Shown here one piece after another: positions 1 to 7,783 of a stretch of 64,000 bases of DNA. Under the pieces are notes generated by a model. The model saw only the letters and a program-made list of their open reading frames with translations, was not told where the DNA came from and did no database searches. This DNA comes from Synergistes jonesii (GTDB lineage Bacteria; Synergistota; Synergistia; Synergistales; Synergistaceae), in NCBI RefSeq assembly GCF_000712295.1, contig NZ_JMKI01000047.1:1-64000 (forward strand). The letters are read 5' to 3'. The position numbers were made by a program, and so were the translations under genes. Every line of letters starts with the position of its first letter. Position 1 is the stretch's first letter.

Positions 1-737
1 AAGCCTGTCAGGCCGTCGACGGAGATAATGAAAATATCTTCGGTGCCGCGATTACGGATCTCGTTAAGGACACCGACCCAGTACTTGGCGCTCTCATTTC
101 CGCCGACCCACAGGCCAAGGACTTCACGATGCCCGTCCAGTCTTGTCCCAATAGCAACATAAACGGCTTTCTTGACGGTTCGGCCGTCCTGCCTCACATT
201 GAAATGCACGGCGTCCATAAAGACGACTGCATACTTTTTGGCCAGCGGCCGGTTCTGCCATTCTTTGGCAATCGGCAGAATTCGATCCGTCATTCGCGAA
301 ATCATTTCAGCAGAGGCATCCACACCGTAGATAGACTGCAGGTGAGCCGAGATATCCCGGGTCGTCATGCCTTTTGCATACATGGACAGGACCTGATCCT
401 CTATATTTGAGATATCGGTCTGGTTCTTTTTGACTGACTGCGGTTCGAAGTCACCCTTGCGGTCTCTGGGGACGTCGATCGGGATATCTCCGGCCGAAGA
501 GGTGACTGTTTTAGGGCTGTAGCCGTTGCGGCTGTCATCTGTATGCTTGTTCTTGTAGTCATATTTGCTGTAACCGAGATGGTCATCCATCTCGGCTTCC
601 AGCATCTGCTGGATCGTATCTCCGAGAAGATCCCTCAGCATAGCCTGTACGTCCTGGGCGTCTTCCGGTTTGTAGTGGGAAAGGAGACTCTGAATAAGCG
701 CTTTTCTTTCCGGTGTCAGTTTTCTCTGTCTTGCCAT
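1..737 (-). CDS. IS256-family (Mutator-type) transposase, C-terminal part cut by window edge
   Basis: This DDE transposase would cut and join the ends of its insertion sequence. About 245 codons are visible, from ATG with an AGGAGG site ten bases upstream. The N-terminal region carries the family's helical segment ending EMDDHLGYSKYDYKNK. Two of the three catalytic acidic residues are visible in VVFMDAVHF and IISVDGLTG; the third would lie beyond the window. The frame is open throughout, so the copy looks intact as far as it goes. Its ribosome-binding site lies inside a perfect 12-bp inverted repeat, suggesting control of translation. Confidence 0.9.
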   Translation of the reverse strand, partial: MARQRKLTPERKALIQSLLSHYKPEDAQDVQAMLRDLLGDTIQQMLEAEMDDHLGYSKYDYKNKHTDDSRNGYSPKTVTSSAGDIPIDVPRDRKGDFEPQSVKKNQTDISNIEDQVLSMYAKGMTTRDISAHLQSIYGVDASAEMISRMTDRILPIAKEWQNRPLAKKYAVVFMDAVHFNVRQDGRTVKKAVYVAIGTRLDGHREVLGLWVGGNESAKYWVGVLNEIRNRGTEDIFIISVDGLTG

Positions 738-745
738 AAAAATAT

Positions 746-784
746 CCTCCTGGATTGAATTTATCTTAACACCAATCCAGGAGG
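746..784 (-). promoter_or_regulatory. Hairpin sequestering the transposase ribosome-binding site
   Basis: Bases 746-757 and 773-784 form a perfect 12-bp inverted repeat with a 15-base loop. In the transposase mRNA the 3' arm holds AGGAGG, the presumed ribosome-binding site. Structures that hide the start of transposase messages read in from outside are known for IS10, IS50 and IS200; the same role here is inference. Confidence 0.6.
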
Positions 785-802
785 CTTGCTTTCTTCTCTA
801 TG

Positions 803-830
803 GAGTTTACACAGAATTTGTTATACTCTC
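803..830. repeat. Probable terminal inverted repeat of the IS256-family element
   Basis: The block lies just outside the transposase promoter region and resembles IS256-type ends. The partner repeat is outside the window, so it is identified by position and general resemblance only. Confidence 0.55.
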
Positions 831-843
831 AAAATAGCCGCCT

Positions 844-2022
844 TTACTTCGCCCCGTCTCTCAGCGCGTCGAGATAATCAGCATACCACTGCATCATCTC
901 GACGCGCTTATCCATATAATCGGCGTCGTTATAACTCTCGCGCACGCTGTTGCTGTCTATATGCGAAAGCTGGATTTCTATTACCTGTGAATTCCAACCG
1001 GCATTATGCAGGAGTGTAGAGGCCATACCGCGAAAGCCATGTCCTACCATCTCCGTTCGCATATAGCCTCTATCCCGCAGCGCCTTATTCTCGGCGTTCT
1101 CGGATATATGCCGCGAGCCGTCCATTGACGTTTGTGCGGGAAACAAATAAGCCCCGTGCCCGGTCAATTTATAAAGCCCCCTCAGGAGATCAATAACCTG
1201 CTTTGCCAGCGGCACGATATGTGGGCGGCGCATCTTCATCTTCTCCGGTGGTATCCTCCACAGGGCATTATCAAAATCGAACTCGGCCCACTCGGCCTCC
1301 CTCAGCTCCTTAGGCCTGACAAATGTATAGGCATGTAGAGCAAGCAAAACTCTCATCACGGGAGACTGTCCCATGTCCCTGATGGCCCGCATCAGTTGCC
1401 CGACACGGGCAGGGTCGGTAATGCGCGGATAATGTTTTGCATTTTTTGCGTGCAGGGCCCCGCGTAACGCATAAGTGGGGTCCATCAAAGCATTATCTGT
1501 AGCGATAGCATACCGGAACACCTGTCCCGCAAGCTGTTTCAGCCGGTGTGCCGTTTCGTAGTGCTCCTTAGCCTCGACCTTCCGGATCACGCTCAGAATA
1601 TCCGATGATTTGATCTCTCCAGCCAACATCGAGCCGCAATCCCTTAAAAGCGGCTTCATGCGGATCCTCAAGATAGAGGCATACTTCTCTGTAAATTGCG
1701 GCTCAATCTGATTGGCCATCCACTCTTCGAAAACCTCCCGAAGAGTAGCTGCTTTTCTTGCCGGCCTGACGATACTTTCTCCTCTCAATACAGCAAGGCG
1801 CATCTCGTCGCGTTTCGTGCGTGCGTCCTTAAGAGAAACAAGCGGGTAATCTCCCAGCGACTTCCTGCGGCTCTTCCCATTTTCGCGGAAACGAAAACGC
1901 CAAGCAGTCTTCCCAGAAGTCATAACGTCAAGCACAAGCCCGTTCTCGATAGGCACCTCCCCGCGCTTCCCAGAACCCAAAATCCGCGCGACTTCCTTCC
2001 TCAACTCCTTTTCGGTTATCAC
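844..2022 (-). CDS. Tyrosine recombinase / integrase (P4-like) beside tRNA-Leu
   Basis: Site-specific recombinase that integrates and excises a genomic island or prophage. The 392 residues show an N-terminal arm-binding region (about 1-85, with WRFRFRENGKSRRKSLGDYP), a core-binding region (about 90-190) and a catalytic domain with R236 in FVRPKELREAEW, H328 and R331 in HGFRGMAST, H354 in LSH, and the probable nucleophile Y364 in ESYNDADY. The set appears complete, so activity is plausible. The start is GTG with a GGGGG site upstream. It lies next to the 3' end of tRNA-Leu and reads away from it, the usual layout when the tRNA end is the attachment site; the island body would extend left of the window. 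Confidence 0.92.
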   Translation of the reverse strand: MITEKELRKEVARILGSGKRGEVPIENGLVLDVMTSGKTAWRFRFRENGKSRRKSLGDYPLVSLKDARTKRDEMRLAVLRGESIVRPARKAATLREVFEEWMANQIEPQFTEKYASILRIRMKPLLRDCGSMLAGEIKSSDILSVIRKVEAKEHYETAHRLKQLAGQVFRYAIATDNALMDPTYALRGALHAKNAKHYPRITDPARVGQLMRAIRDMGQSPVMRVLLALHAYTFVRPKELREAEWAEFDFDNALWRIPPEKMKMRRPHIVPLAKQVIDLLRGLYKLTGHGAYLFPAQTSMDGSRHISENAENKALRDRGYMRTEMVGHGFRGMASTLLHNAGWNSQVIEIQLSHIDSNSVRESYNDADYMDKRVEMMQWYADYLDALRDGAK

Positions 2023-2040
2023 TGGACTTGCCCCCTTGCT

Positions 2041-2098
2041 TGTGTCTCAAAATCAATATTTTGCATCGAAGGCATCACAGAGACACGCCTGAGACACA
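2041..2098. repeat. Inverted and direct GAGACAC repeats upstream of the integrase
   Basis: TGTGTCTCA (2041-2049) and TGAGACACA (2090-2098) are perfect inverted repeats, and GAGACAC occurs again at 2080-2086. They lie between the integrase start and tRNA-Leu, where integrase arm-type sites or an autoregulatory operator are expected. The role is inferred. Confidence 0.45.
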
Positions 2099-2152
2099 AA
2101 ATACTTTTGATTATTATACACTACTTAGGGGTGCTCCAAAAAGCAAAACAAC

Positions 2153-2183
2153 CAAAAAAAGCCTGTCTGAGACAGGCTTTTTT
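2153..2183 (-). terminator. Intrinsic terminator after tRNA-Leu (possibly bidirectional)
   Basis: GCCTGTC and GACAGGC form a 7-bp GC-rich stem with a 3-base loop, extended by A-T pairs, with A and T runs on the two sides. It would end tRNA-Leu transcription and could also work in the other direction. Confidence 0.85.
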
Positions 2184-2225
2184 AATCACTTTATATCGCT
2201 TACTGGTGCTTAGGTATTTAAAAGT

Positions 2226-2312
2226 GGTGTCAAGGAGGGGAATTGAACCCCTATGAGCGTTATGCCCACTAGATCCTGAATCTAGCGCGTCTACCAGTTC
2301 CGCCACCCTGAC
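2226..2312 (-). tRNA. tRNA-Leu (anticodon CAG)
   Basis: An 87-base tRNA with a long variable arm, encoded CCA, and anticodon stem CTAGA/TCTAG around loop TTCAGGA, giving anticodon CAG. The acceptor stem pairs GTCAGGG with CCTTGAC. Its 3' end faces the integrase and is the probable attachment site of the island to the left. Confidence 0.95.
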
Positions 2313-2606
2313 AGGTGCCCCGAAGAACGAAAGTATTCTATCAATTATTTGCCGATTTGGCAAGGACTTTGATATTTCCGCCTGCGCCGCGTTTGCGCGC
2401 TCCGTATATTTACATTTTCCGAAGGGTGCGAAGGTTTTACGCCCGCGCGCGCCGCGGTGCTGCGGGTTTTTTGCGCCCGCTGCGCGATTCCTCCTGTATA
2501 ATATAACTGCGCGCGCTAAGGCTAAGGCGCAGGAGACGGGAGCGCGTCTGCGCCTATTTGCGCCGAGGGATGGCGGTGAAAGAAGACGGATAAAAATTAT
2601 TTTACG
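2313..2606. other. GC-rich intergenic region
   Basis: Apart from the tRNA-Leu promoter, this stretch holds GCGC-rich sequence and a TATAAT hexamer at 2497-2502 that could be the -10 box for the following gene. No convincing -35 box or RNA structure was found. Confidence 0.4.
2335..2363 (-). promoter_or_regulatory. Promoter of tRNA-Leu
   Basis: On the minus strand TTGCCA and TAGAAT are separated by 17 bases, about 22 bases upstream of the mature tRNA 5' end. Confidence 0.65.
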
Positions 2607-3260
2607 ATGCCTGAAGCGTATAAATTTTTACGCCTGTGCGCCCTTTTGGGCTGCGCGCTTTTCCTTGCCGCCGCGATGCCGGCGTTTGAGGCGAGCGCCT
2701 TCACGACGATGGATTTTTACCGGGCCGCGCAGCGCTATAAGGCCGTGAACGCGTTCGGCGCGGCGGTCCACTGCGCGCACGAGACCGGCGACTGGCGGAG
2801 CAGGCTGTGGCGCGATGGGCGCAACGGCGCCGGGATAAAGGCGAACAGGGCGTGGGTCGCTCTCGGGATGCCTTGCATTGAGGTCTACAGCGGCGAGGAG
2901 ATCGGCGGGAAGAGCGTCGCTGTGCGTTCCTCCTTCCGCAAATACAAAACGATAGACAAATTCCTTAGAGACTACTCGCGCAAAGTCCGCGACGATTACC
3001 CTCTCTCAGCCCGCTGCTATAAAAACATCTGGGGCTATATCTGCGGCCTCTATCTCGGGAAGAACGGCAGATGGGCGACGGATGGGAAATATTTCCAAAA
3101 GCTCACGAAAAAAGCCGTTCAACTCGCGCCGGAGATATACGGGCCGTTGTGGCGAAAGAGGCTCCATTCTCAGCTTGAAAACGCCAGAGGCTTCAAGATT
3201 CTGCAGAAGTGGCAGGAGGATGTGATCTTGTCGGCGCTGAGAGGGGAGGAGGTCCTATGA
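2607..3260 (+). CDS. Exported glucosaminidase-domain protein (putative cell-wall hydrolase)
   Basis: Probably an N-acetylglucosaminidase acting on peptidoglycan in the periplasm. Residues 1-31 are a signal peptide with hydrophobic core LCALLGCALFLAAA. The body matches the glucosaminidase (FlgJ/LYZ2-like) pattern: AHETGDW with likely catalytic E59, followed by GAGIKA and a conserved YKTIDKFLRDYSRKV segment. At 217 residues it is a single catalytic domain without obvious wall-binding repeats. Its stop overlaps the acpS start by four bases, so the genes are probably co-translated. Similarity to the family is moderate and activity is inferred. Confidence 0.7.
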   Translation: MPEAYKFLRLCALLGCALFLAAAMPAFEASAFTTMDFYRAAQRYKAVNAFGAAVHCAHETGDWRSRLWRDGRNGAGIKANRAWVALGMPCIEVYSGEEIGGKSVAVRSSFRKYKTIDKFLRDYSRKVRDDYPLSARCYKNIWGYICGLYLGKNGRWATDGKYFQKLTKKAVQLAPEIYGPLWRKRLHSQLENARGFKILQKWQEDVILSALRGEEVL

Positions 3261-3625
3261 TTCGCGGAATAGGCATAGATATCTGCGACATTGAGAGGAT
3301 GAAAAAGGCCCTTTCGCGCGGGGGCTTCGCCGAGCGTGTTTTTTCGCCGGCAGAGATCGACTACGCCGGCGAAGGCGAGGCGGCGGCCGCCCATTTTGCC
3401 GCGGCGTTCGCGGCGCGCGAGGCCCTCGCGAAGGCGGGAGGCTGGGGGCTTGCCTCTATCGGGCTCGGCGCGTGCGAGGTGCTGCGCAGCGAGAGTGGCC
3501 CGGCTTTTAATTTCAGCGGGGAATTCAGGCGCCGTCTTGAGGAGCGCGGCGTGAAGCGCGTTTTTCTTTCGATCACGCATGAAGCGGGAGTCGCTGCGGC
3601 CGTGGTCGTCTTGGAGGGAGATTGA
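3257..3625 (+). CDS. acpS: Holo-[acyl-carrier-protein] synthase
   Basis: Transfers 4'-phosphopantetheine from coenzyme A to apo-acyl carrier protein in the cytoplasm, activating fatty acid synthesis. The 122-residue protein has the usual length and motifs: GIDICDIERM at the N terminus with the metal-binding Asp, FAAREALAKA in the middle and SITHEAGVAAA near the end. The ATG overlaps the preceding gene as ATGA and has GGAGG in front. It leads an acpS-nnr-tsaE-tsaB cluster common in bacteria. Confidence 0.93.
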   Translation: MIRGIGIDICDIERMKKALSRGGFAERVFSPAEIDYAGEGEAAAAHFAAAFAAREALAKAGGWGLASIGLGACEVLRSESGPAFNFSGEFRRRLEERGVKRVFLSITHEAGVAAAVVVLEGD

Positions 3626-5157
3626 TGCAGAAATATTATTTTCCGGCCGATATCCGCAGGGCGGACGTCATAGCGGCAGAGGAGTGCGGCGTGCCTTCCG
3701 TCGTGCTGATGGAAAACGCCGCGAAGAGCGCGGCGCGCGAAGCGGGGCTTTTGGCGGACGGCGCGCGCGGCCCCTTCGTCGTGTTGGCGGGCGTAGGGAA
3801 TAACGGCGGTGACGGCTTTGCCGCGGCACGCCATCTTCTGATAGGCGGCGCCGATGTCGTCGTTTTGAAGTGCGCCGACGATGGAAGGTACAAAAACGAC
3901 GCCGCCGTCAATTTATCGATTCTGCGCAGGCTGAAAAGCGAAAAGCTGAGAATCTGCGACACTCCGGAAATGACTGATGCAGAAATATCGGCGTTGCTCG
4001 ACGAAGCCGCTTGTGTGATTGACGGACTTCTCGGCACCGGTACGACGGGAGCGCCAAGGAAGGAAGCGGCGCGGCTTCTTGCGCTGCTTGATGGATACGA
4101 AAATATCGTCGCGCTCGACATTCCTTCTGGCATAGATCCTGCGAGCGGCGCCGTTTACGAGCCCTGCGCGAAGGCCGCCGTAACGGTGACGTTCCTCGCG
4201 CCTAAGTTCGGAATGGCCTTTGAACCGGCTAAGTCCGTCTGTGGTAAGGTAGTCACCGCCGACATAGGGGTGCCGCCCTTTGCGCTTCTGCCGGAGGAAC
4301 CTGCCCTCACTCTGCTGACGGGCGGGGATATGAGAGGCTTCATGCCGGAGCTGCCGAGGGACGTTCACAAGACGCAGCGCGGGAACGTGCTCATAATAGC
4401 CGGGAGCGCGGAATACAGAGGGGCCCCTCTGCTTGTGGCGCGCGGCGCGCTGCGCGCCGGAGCGGGGCTTGTCTTTCTAGCAGTACCCGAATTCATAGCG
4501 CCTTACTCGTCGGAAAAACTGCCGGAGGCCATCGTCGTTCCTCTTGCGGTGAAAGGCGGCGAAATATTGAGCAGGGACGCCGAGAACGTGCTTTCCGAAA
4601 TAGCGCCGAAGTGCGCCTCCGTCGTCGCGGGCCCCGGATGCGGCCGTTCCGACGGCGCCGATGAATTATTTGTCTGGCTGTGGCATCGCTGCGCCCTGCC
4701 TATGCTGCTCGACGCGGACATGCTATGGTTCTTCGCGCGCCATAGAGCAGAACTGCCGCCGCGTGGGGACGTCCTTCTCACGCCGCACAGCGCGGAAGCC
4801 GGACGGATTCTCGGAATGTCGGCCGCGGAGGTCGACTCGCAGAGGGCGGAGTGCGCGCGCAAGCTCACGTATAAGACGGGAAACGCGCTGCTGAAGGGAA
4901 GGGACACGCTCGTCGCGTCCGGCTGCAGCCTGAAAATGATAGGGGCCGGCTCTCCTGTCCTTGCCGTGCCGGGCTCCGGCGACACGTTGAGCGGCATAAT
5001 AGGCGCGTTCATAGCCTCCGGCATGTCCGTCGGCGACGCGGCCGCGGCGGGCGCGCTCGCGCACGCCACGGCCGGCGAAGCGCTTGAAGCGAAGCGCGGC
5101 GTGCGCGGGACTCTTGCGACGGAGATAGCGGATGAAATTCCGTCGATACTCAGATAA
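3625..5157 (+). CDS. nnr: Bifunctional NAD(P)H-hydrate epimerase / ADP-dependent dehydratase
   Basis: Repairs damaged NAD(P)H: the N-terminal YjeF domain epimerises the hydrate and the C-terminal domain dehydrates it using ADP or ATP. Residues about 1-215 carry GNNGGDGF and DIPSGIDPASG; residues about 235-510 carry AGPGCGRS and the nucleotide-site GSGDTLSGIIGA. The 510-residue length fits the fused form. ATG at 3625 is preferred over the in-frame TTG just before it because of spacing from GGAGGGAG; it overlaps the acpS stop by one base. Confidence 0.93.
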   Translation: MQKYYFPADIRRADVIAAEECGVPSVVLMENAAKSAAREAGLLADGARGPFVVLAGVGNNGGDGFAAARHLLIGGADVVVLKCADDGRYKNDAAVNLSILRRLKSEKLRICDTPEMTDAEISALLDEAACVIDGLLGTGTTGAPRKEAARLLALLDGYENIVALDIPSGIDPASGAVYEPCAKAAVTVTFLAPKFGMAFEPAKSVCGKVVTADIGVPPFALLPEEPALTLLTGGDMRGFMPELPRDVHKTQRGNVLIIAGSAEYRGAPLLVARGALRAGAGLVFLAVPEFIAPYSSEKLPEAIVVPLAVKGGEILSRDAENVLSEIAPKCASVVAGPGCGRSDGADELFVWLWHRCALPMLLDADMLWFFARHRAELPPRGDVLLTPHSAEAGRILGMSAAEVDSQRAECARKLTYKTGNALLKGRDTLVASGCSLKMIGAGSPVLAVPGSGDTLSGIIGAFIASGMSVGDAAAAGALAHATAGEALEAKRGVRGTLATEIADEIPSILR

Positions 5158-5641
5158 TTCTTTTTCGGCGGCGACTTCGTCGCCGGAGGAGACCTTCTCT
5201 CTCGGCGAGACGCTCGGCGAGAATATATGCCCGGGGCTGCTGCTGCTGCTGAAGGGGACTCTGGGGATGGGGAAGACGAAATTCACACAGGGTATCGGCG
5301 CAGCGCTCGGAGCGTTCGGTGTCAAGAGTCCGACGTTCGTCATCATGCGCGAATACGACGTAGGTGCGCCTTTCCTGCACGTCGACCTTTACCGTATAGA
5401 CGACGAGGCTGAGATCGAGTCGCTCGGCATAGAGGAATATCTCGAAGAGGGCTTCGCCGCGGCTGTAGAGTGGGCGGAGAAATGGAAAAACCCGCCTAAC
5501 GAATGCCGCATCGACGTCGAATTCGCGGGAAACGGAGAGAATCGCCTGCTTACCTTCACGCTGCGCGGCGAAGAGGCGCGCGGAACCTTCGAAGCGCTTG
5601 CCGAAAATATAGAGAAGGGCTCACAAACGGAGGAATTTTAA
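5132..5641 (+). CDS. tsaE: tRNA threonylcarbamoyladenosine biosynthesis ATPase TsaE
   Basis: ATPase partner of TsaB and TsaD in making t6A at position 37 of ANN-decoding tRNAs. The P-loop GTLGMGKT, the switch-like SPTFVIMREY and HVDLYRI are clear. At 169 residues it is of normal size. Its start lies inside the end of nnr (26-base overlap) with GGAG eight bases upstream, and its stop abuts the tsaB start, consistent with coupled translation. tsaD is not in this window. Confidence 0.93.
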   Translation: MKFRRYSDNSFSAATSSPEETFSLGETLGENICPGLLLLLKGTLGMGKTKFTQGIGAALGAFGVKSPTFVIMREYDVGAPFLHVDLYRIDDEAEIESLGIEEYLEEGFAAAVEWAEKWKNPPNECRIDVEFAGNGENRLLTFTLRGEEARGTFEALAENIEKGSQTEEF

Positions 5642-6289
5642 ATGATAACGCTTGCGGTGGAGTGTTCCGGGCGCTGGACCAACGTCGGCCTCGCGTCAGG
5701 GGGCAGGATACTCTCGGAGCGCAACGAAAAGCTCGGCAGGAAACAGTCGGAGGAACTGCCGATATTGGTGGACGAGGTCCTCGCCGAAGCGTGCTTGAAG
5801 CTGTCCGACGTAGATCTGATAGCGGTGGGCACGGGGCCGGGCTATTATACGGGCATACGCGCCGGCACGGCGTACGGCGCGGCGCTCGCCGAAGCCCTCG
5901 GCCTTAAAGTCGCGCCCCTCTCTTCCCTTAAAGCTTTCATTTGGGATATTAAAGACGAATACAGGAGCGTCGCGCCGGTTTTCAAGGCACGGCGCGGCTA
6001 CTGCTACGCGGCGGTCTACGCCGGAGGAGAGGAACTCGCCGCGCCGTCGTTCCTTTCCGAAGCAGGGCTTGTCGTCATGCTGAAGGATTATCCCGACGCG
6101 GTGGTAGTGACGCCGGACATAGGGCATTTGGCGGCGCTGCGCGAAAGCGGCCGCGAAATAGTAGAGCGCGAGAGCGCGTCCGGCGGCGCGGCCGCTCTGC
6201 TTGGCGAAGCGTGCGCCTCCAGCGCGGAAGAGCCGCGGAAGATAAGCGGAAATTATCTTCGCGCTCCGGATATCGGTCCAATAGAATAA
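5642..6289 (+). CDS. tsaB: tRNA threonylcarbamoyladenosine biosynthesis protein TsaB
   Basis: Inactive ASKHA-fold paralogue of TsaD that scaffolds the t6A-forming complex. It begins with the family's ITLAVECSGRWTNVGL and contains GTGPGYYTGIRAGTAYGAALAE, characteristic of TsaB. The 215-residue protein follows tsaE directly, with GGAGG nine bases ahead. It is the last gene of the acpS cluster; an AT-rich gap with a new promoter follows. Confidence 0.92.
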   Translation: MITLAVECSGRWTNVGLASGGRILSERNEKLGRKQSEELPILVDEVLAEACLKLSDVDLIAVGTGPGYYTGIRAGTAYGAALAEALGLKVAPLSSLKAFIWDIKDEYRSVAPVFKARRGYCYAAVYAGGEELAAPSFLSEAGLVVMLKDYPDAVVVTPDIGHLAALRESGREIVERESASGGAAALLGEACASSAEEPRKISGNYLRAPDIGPIE

Positions 6290-6340
6290 ATTTTCACAAC
6301 ATTCGATAGTTGTCAGAAAATAAAGAATTCATTGTTAAGC

Positions 6341-6369
6341 TTGAATATATTAGAGATATTTGGCATAAT
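6341..6369 (+). promoter_or_regulatory. Probable promoter of the kor operon
   Basis: TTGAAT and CATAAT with a 17-base spacer lie in an AT-rich gap after tsaB. A TTGACA at 6403-6408 has no good -10 partner and is less likely. Confidence 0.5.
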
Positions 6370-6447
6370 ACAGCAAGTTATGCCAATCGTTCATAGTCTT
6401 GGTTGACAGACAAAATCGATTAGACGTGTGGAAGGAAGGTGGGTCTT

Positions 6448-6648
6448 TTGGCGAAGAAGTTCAACATCGAAATTGTAGAGAAATGGTGCAAAGGATGTGG
6501 CCTCTGTATCGCTATATGCCCCAGGAAGGTTCTTGAACTCAACGATCAGGTTAAGAGCGTAGCGGTTCGTCCGGAAGATTGCATTGGCTGCCGCCAGTGC
6601 GAAAACATCTGCCCGGATATGGCAGTCACTGTTAAGGAGCGTGAATGA
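6448..6648 (+). CDS. korD: 2-oxoacid:ferredoxin oxidoreductase, delta (ferredoxin) subunit
   Basis: Small ferredoxin subunit carrying two [4Fe-4S] clusters that moves electrons from oxidative decarboxylation of 2-oxoacids to ferredoxin. Two complete motifs are visible, starting CKGCGLCIAICP and CIGCRQCENICP. The TTG at 6448, giving MAKKFN, is preferred because AAGGTGGG is well placed; the in-frame GTG at 6439 sits on top of the same site. Its stop overlaps the alpha start as ATGA. The 2-oxoglutarate assignment follows from operon shape and is not proven. Confidence 0.85.
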   Translation: MAKKFNIEIVEKWCKGCGLCIAICPRKVLELNDQVKSVAVRPEDCIGCRQCENICPDMAVTVKERE

Positions 6649-7781
6649 TTATGGCCCAGAATGAATTCTGGCAGGGTAATAAAGCGATAGCGATGGGCGC
6701 TATCGCCGCCGGATGCAGATTCTTCGGCGGCTATCCTATCACCCCGTCAACAGAAGTAATGGAAACTATGTCGGAGGAGCTTCCGAAGCTCGGCGGCAAA
6801 TTCGTCCAGATGGAAGACGAAATCGGCGGAATCGCCTCAGCTCTCGGCGCCTCTATCGCAGGCAAAAAAGCGATGACGGCAAGCTCCGGCCCCGGCATCT
6901 CCCTCAAGCAGGAACTCCTCGGCTTCGGCTACATCGCTGAAATCCCCATCGTAGTCGCCGACATAATGCGCGGCGGCCCTTCGACGGGGCTTCCGACGAA
7001 AGTTTCCCAGGCCGACGTCATGCAGGCCAAATGGGGGACACACGGCGACCACGGAACGATCGCTTACGCGCCGTGCTCGATTCCTGAGTGCTACACGATA
7101 ACGATCAAAGCCTTCAACATGGCCGAGCGTTTCCGCCAGCCCGTTCTCGTCATGGCCGACGAGGTTATCGGACATATGCGCGAGAAGATAACGATTCCAG
7201 AGCCCGGAACGTATAAAATAGTAGACCGTAAGAAGCCGACGGTTGCGCCGGACGATTTCATCCCTTACCGTGCTGACGCCGACGACGTTCCTCCGATGCC
7301 GGCCTTCGGCGACGGTTATCGTTGGCATGTAACTGGACTTACGACGAATGAGTGGGGCTTCCCGACGAACGACGCGCCCGACATCGGCCTCAAGGCGAAC
7401 AGAATCGTCCGCAAGGTCGAGCGCTTCCGCGACGAGATCGTCGAATACAGAGAAGACTTTATGGATGACGCCGAGATTGTCGTCGTCTCCTACGGCTCGG
7501 TATCCCGCTCGTCGCTCCGCGCTATCCGCGAGCTCCGCGAGCAGGGCGTGAAGGTCGGGCATTTCCGTCCCATCACTCTGTGGCCCTTCCCGGATAAAGA
7601 AATAGCCGCGTTCTCGAAGAGAGTGAAGCGCATCATCGTTCCGGAGCTCAACGCCGGACAGATGGTTCGCGAAGTCGAGAGGGCCGTCAAGGCGAACTGC
7701 GAGGTCATCGCGAAAAACCTTATCAACGGCGAGCTATACAAGCCGGCTGAGATCATGTCCTTCATCAAGGAGGTGGCGTAA
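6645..7781 (+). CDS. korA: 2-oxoglutarate (2-oxoacid):ferredoxin oxidoreductase, alpha subunit
   Basis: The alpha subunit holds the pyrimidine-side pocket and 2-oxoacid-binding loops of the enzyme that converts a 2-oxoacid and CoA to acyl-CoA, CO2 and reduced ferredoxin. The signature GGYPITPSTEV is near the N terminus, followed by MEDEIGGIASALGAS and ASSGPGISLKQE. The 378 residues match the family. An ATG two codons further in (MAQNEF) is an alternative start. Order korD-A-B-C is the usual KorDABC layout in anaerobes. Confidence 0.9.
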   Translation: MIMAQNEFWQGNKAIAMGAIAAGCRFFGGYPITPSTEVMETMSEELPKLGGKFVQMEDEIGGIASALGASIAGKKAMTASSGPGISLKQELLGFGYIAEIPIVVADIMRGGPSTGLPTKVSQADVMQAKWGTHGDHGTIAYAPCSIPECYTITIKAFNMAERFRQPVLVMADEVIGHMREKITIPEPGTYKIVDRKKPTVAPDDFIPYRADADDVPPMPAFGDGYRWHVTGLTTNEWGFPTNDAPDIGLKANRIVRKVERFRDEIVEYREDFMDDAEIVVVSYGSVSRSSLRAIRELREQGVKVGHFRPITLWPFPDKEIAAFSKRVKRIIVPELNAGQMVREVERAVKANCEVIAKNLINGELYKPAEIMSFIKEVA

Positions 7782-7783
7782 CC

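Larger units (their letters stand above)
1..830 (-). mobile_element. IS256-family insertion sequence, one end (rest outside window)
   Basis: The element holds a Mutator/IS256-type transposase reading leftwards off the window. Its outer end is placed at about 830, where a 28-base block (803-830) has the look of an IS256-family terminal repeat, ending in GTGTAAACTC when read inwards. The other terminal repeat and the target duplication lie outside, so the boundary is approximate. It sits about 13 bases past the stop codon of the neighbouring integrase gene. Confidence 0.8.

Noticed and set aside
6403-6431. TTGACA at 6403 as the kor promoter
   Set aside because: The bases 17 positions downstream (GTGTGG) do not resemble a -10 box; the upstream TTGAAT/CATAAT pair is better.
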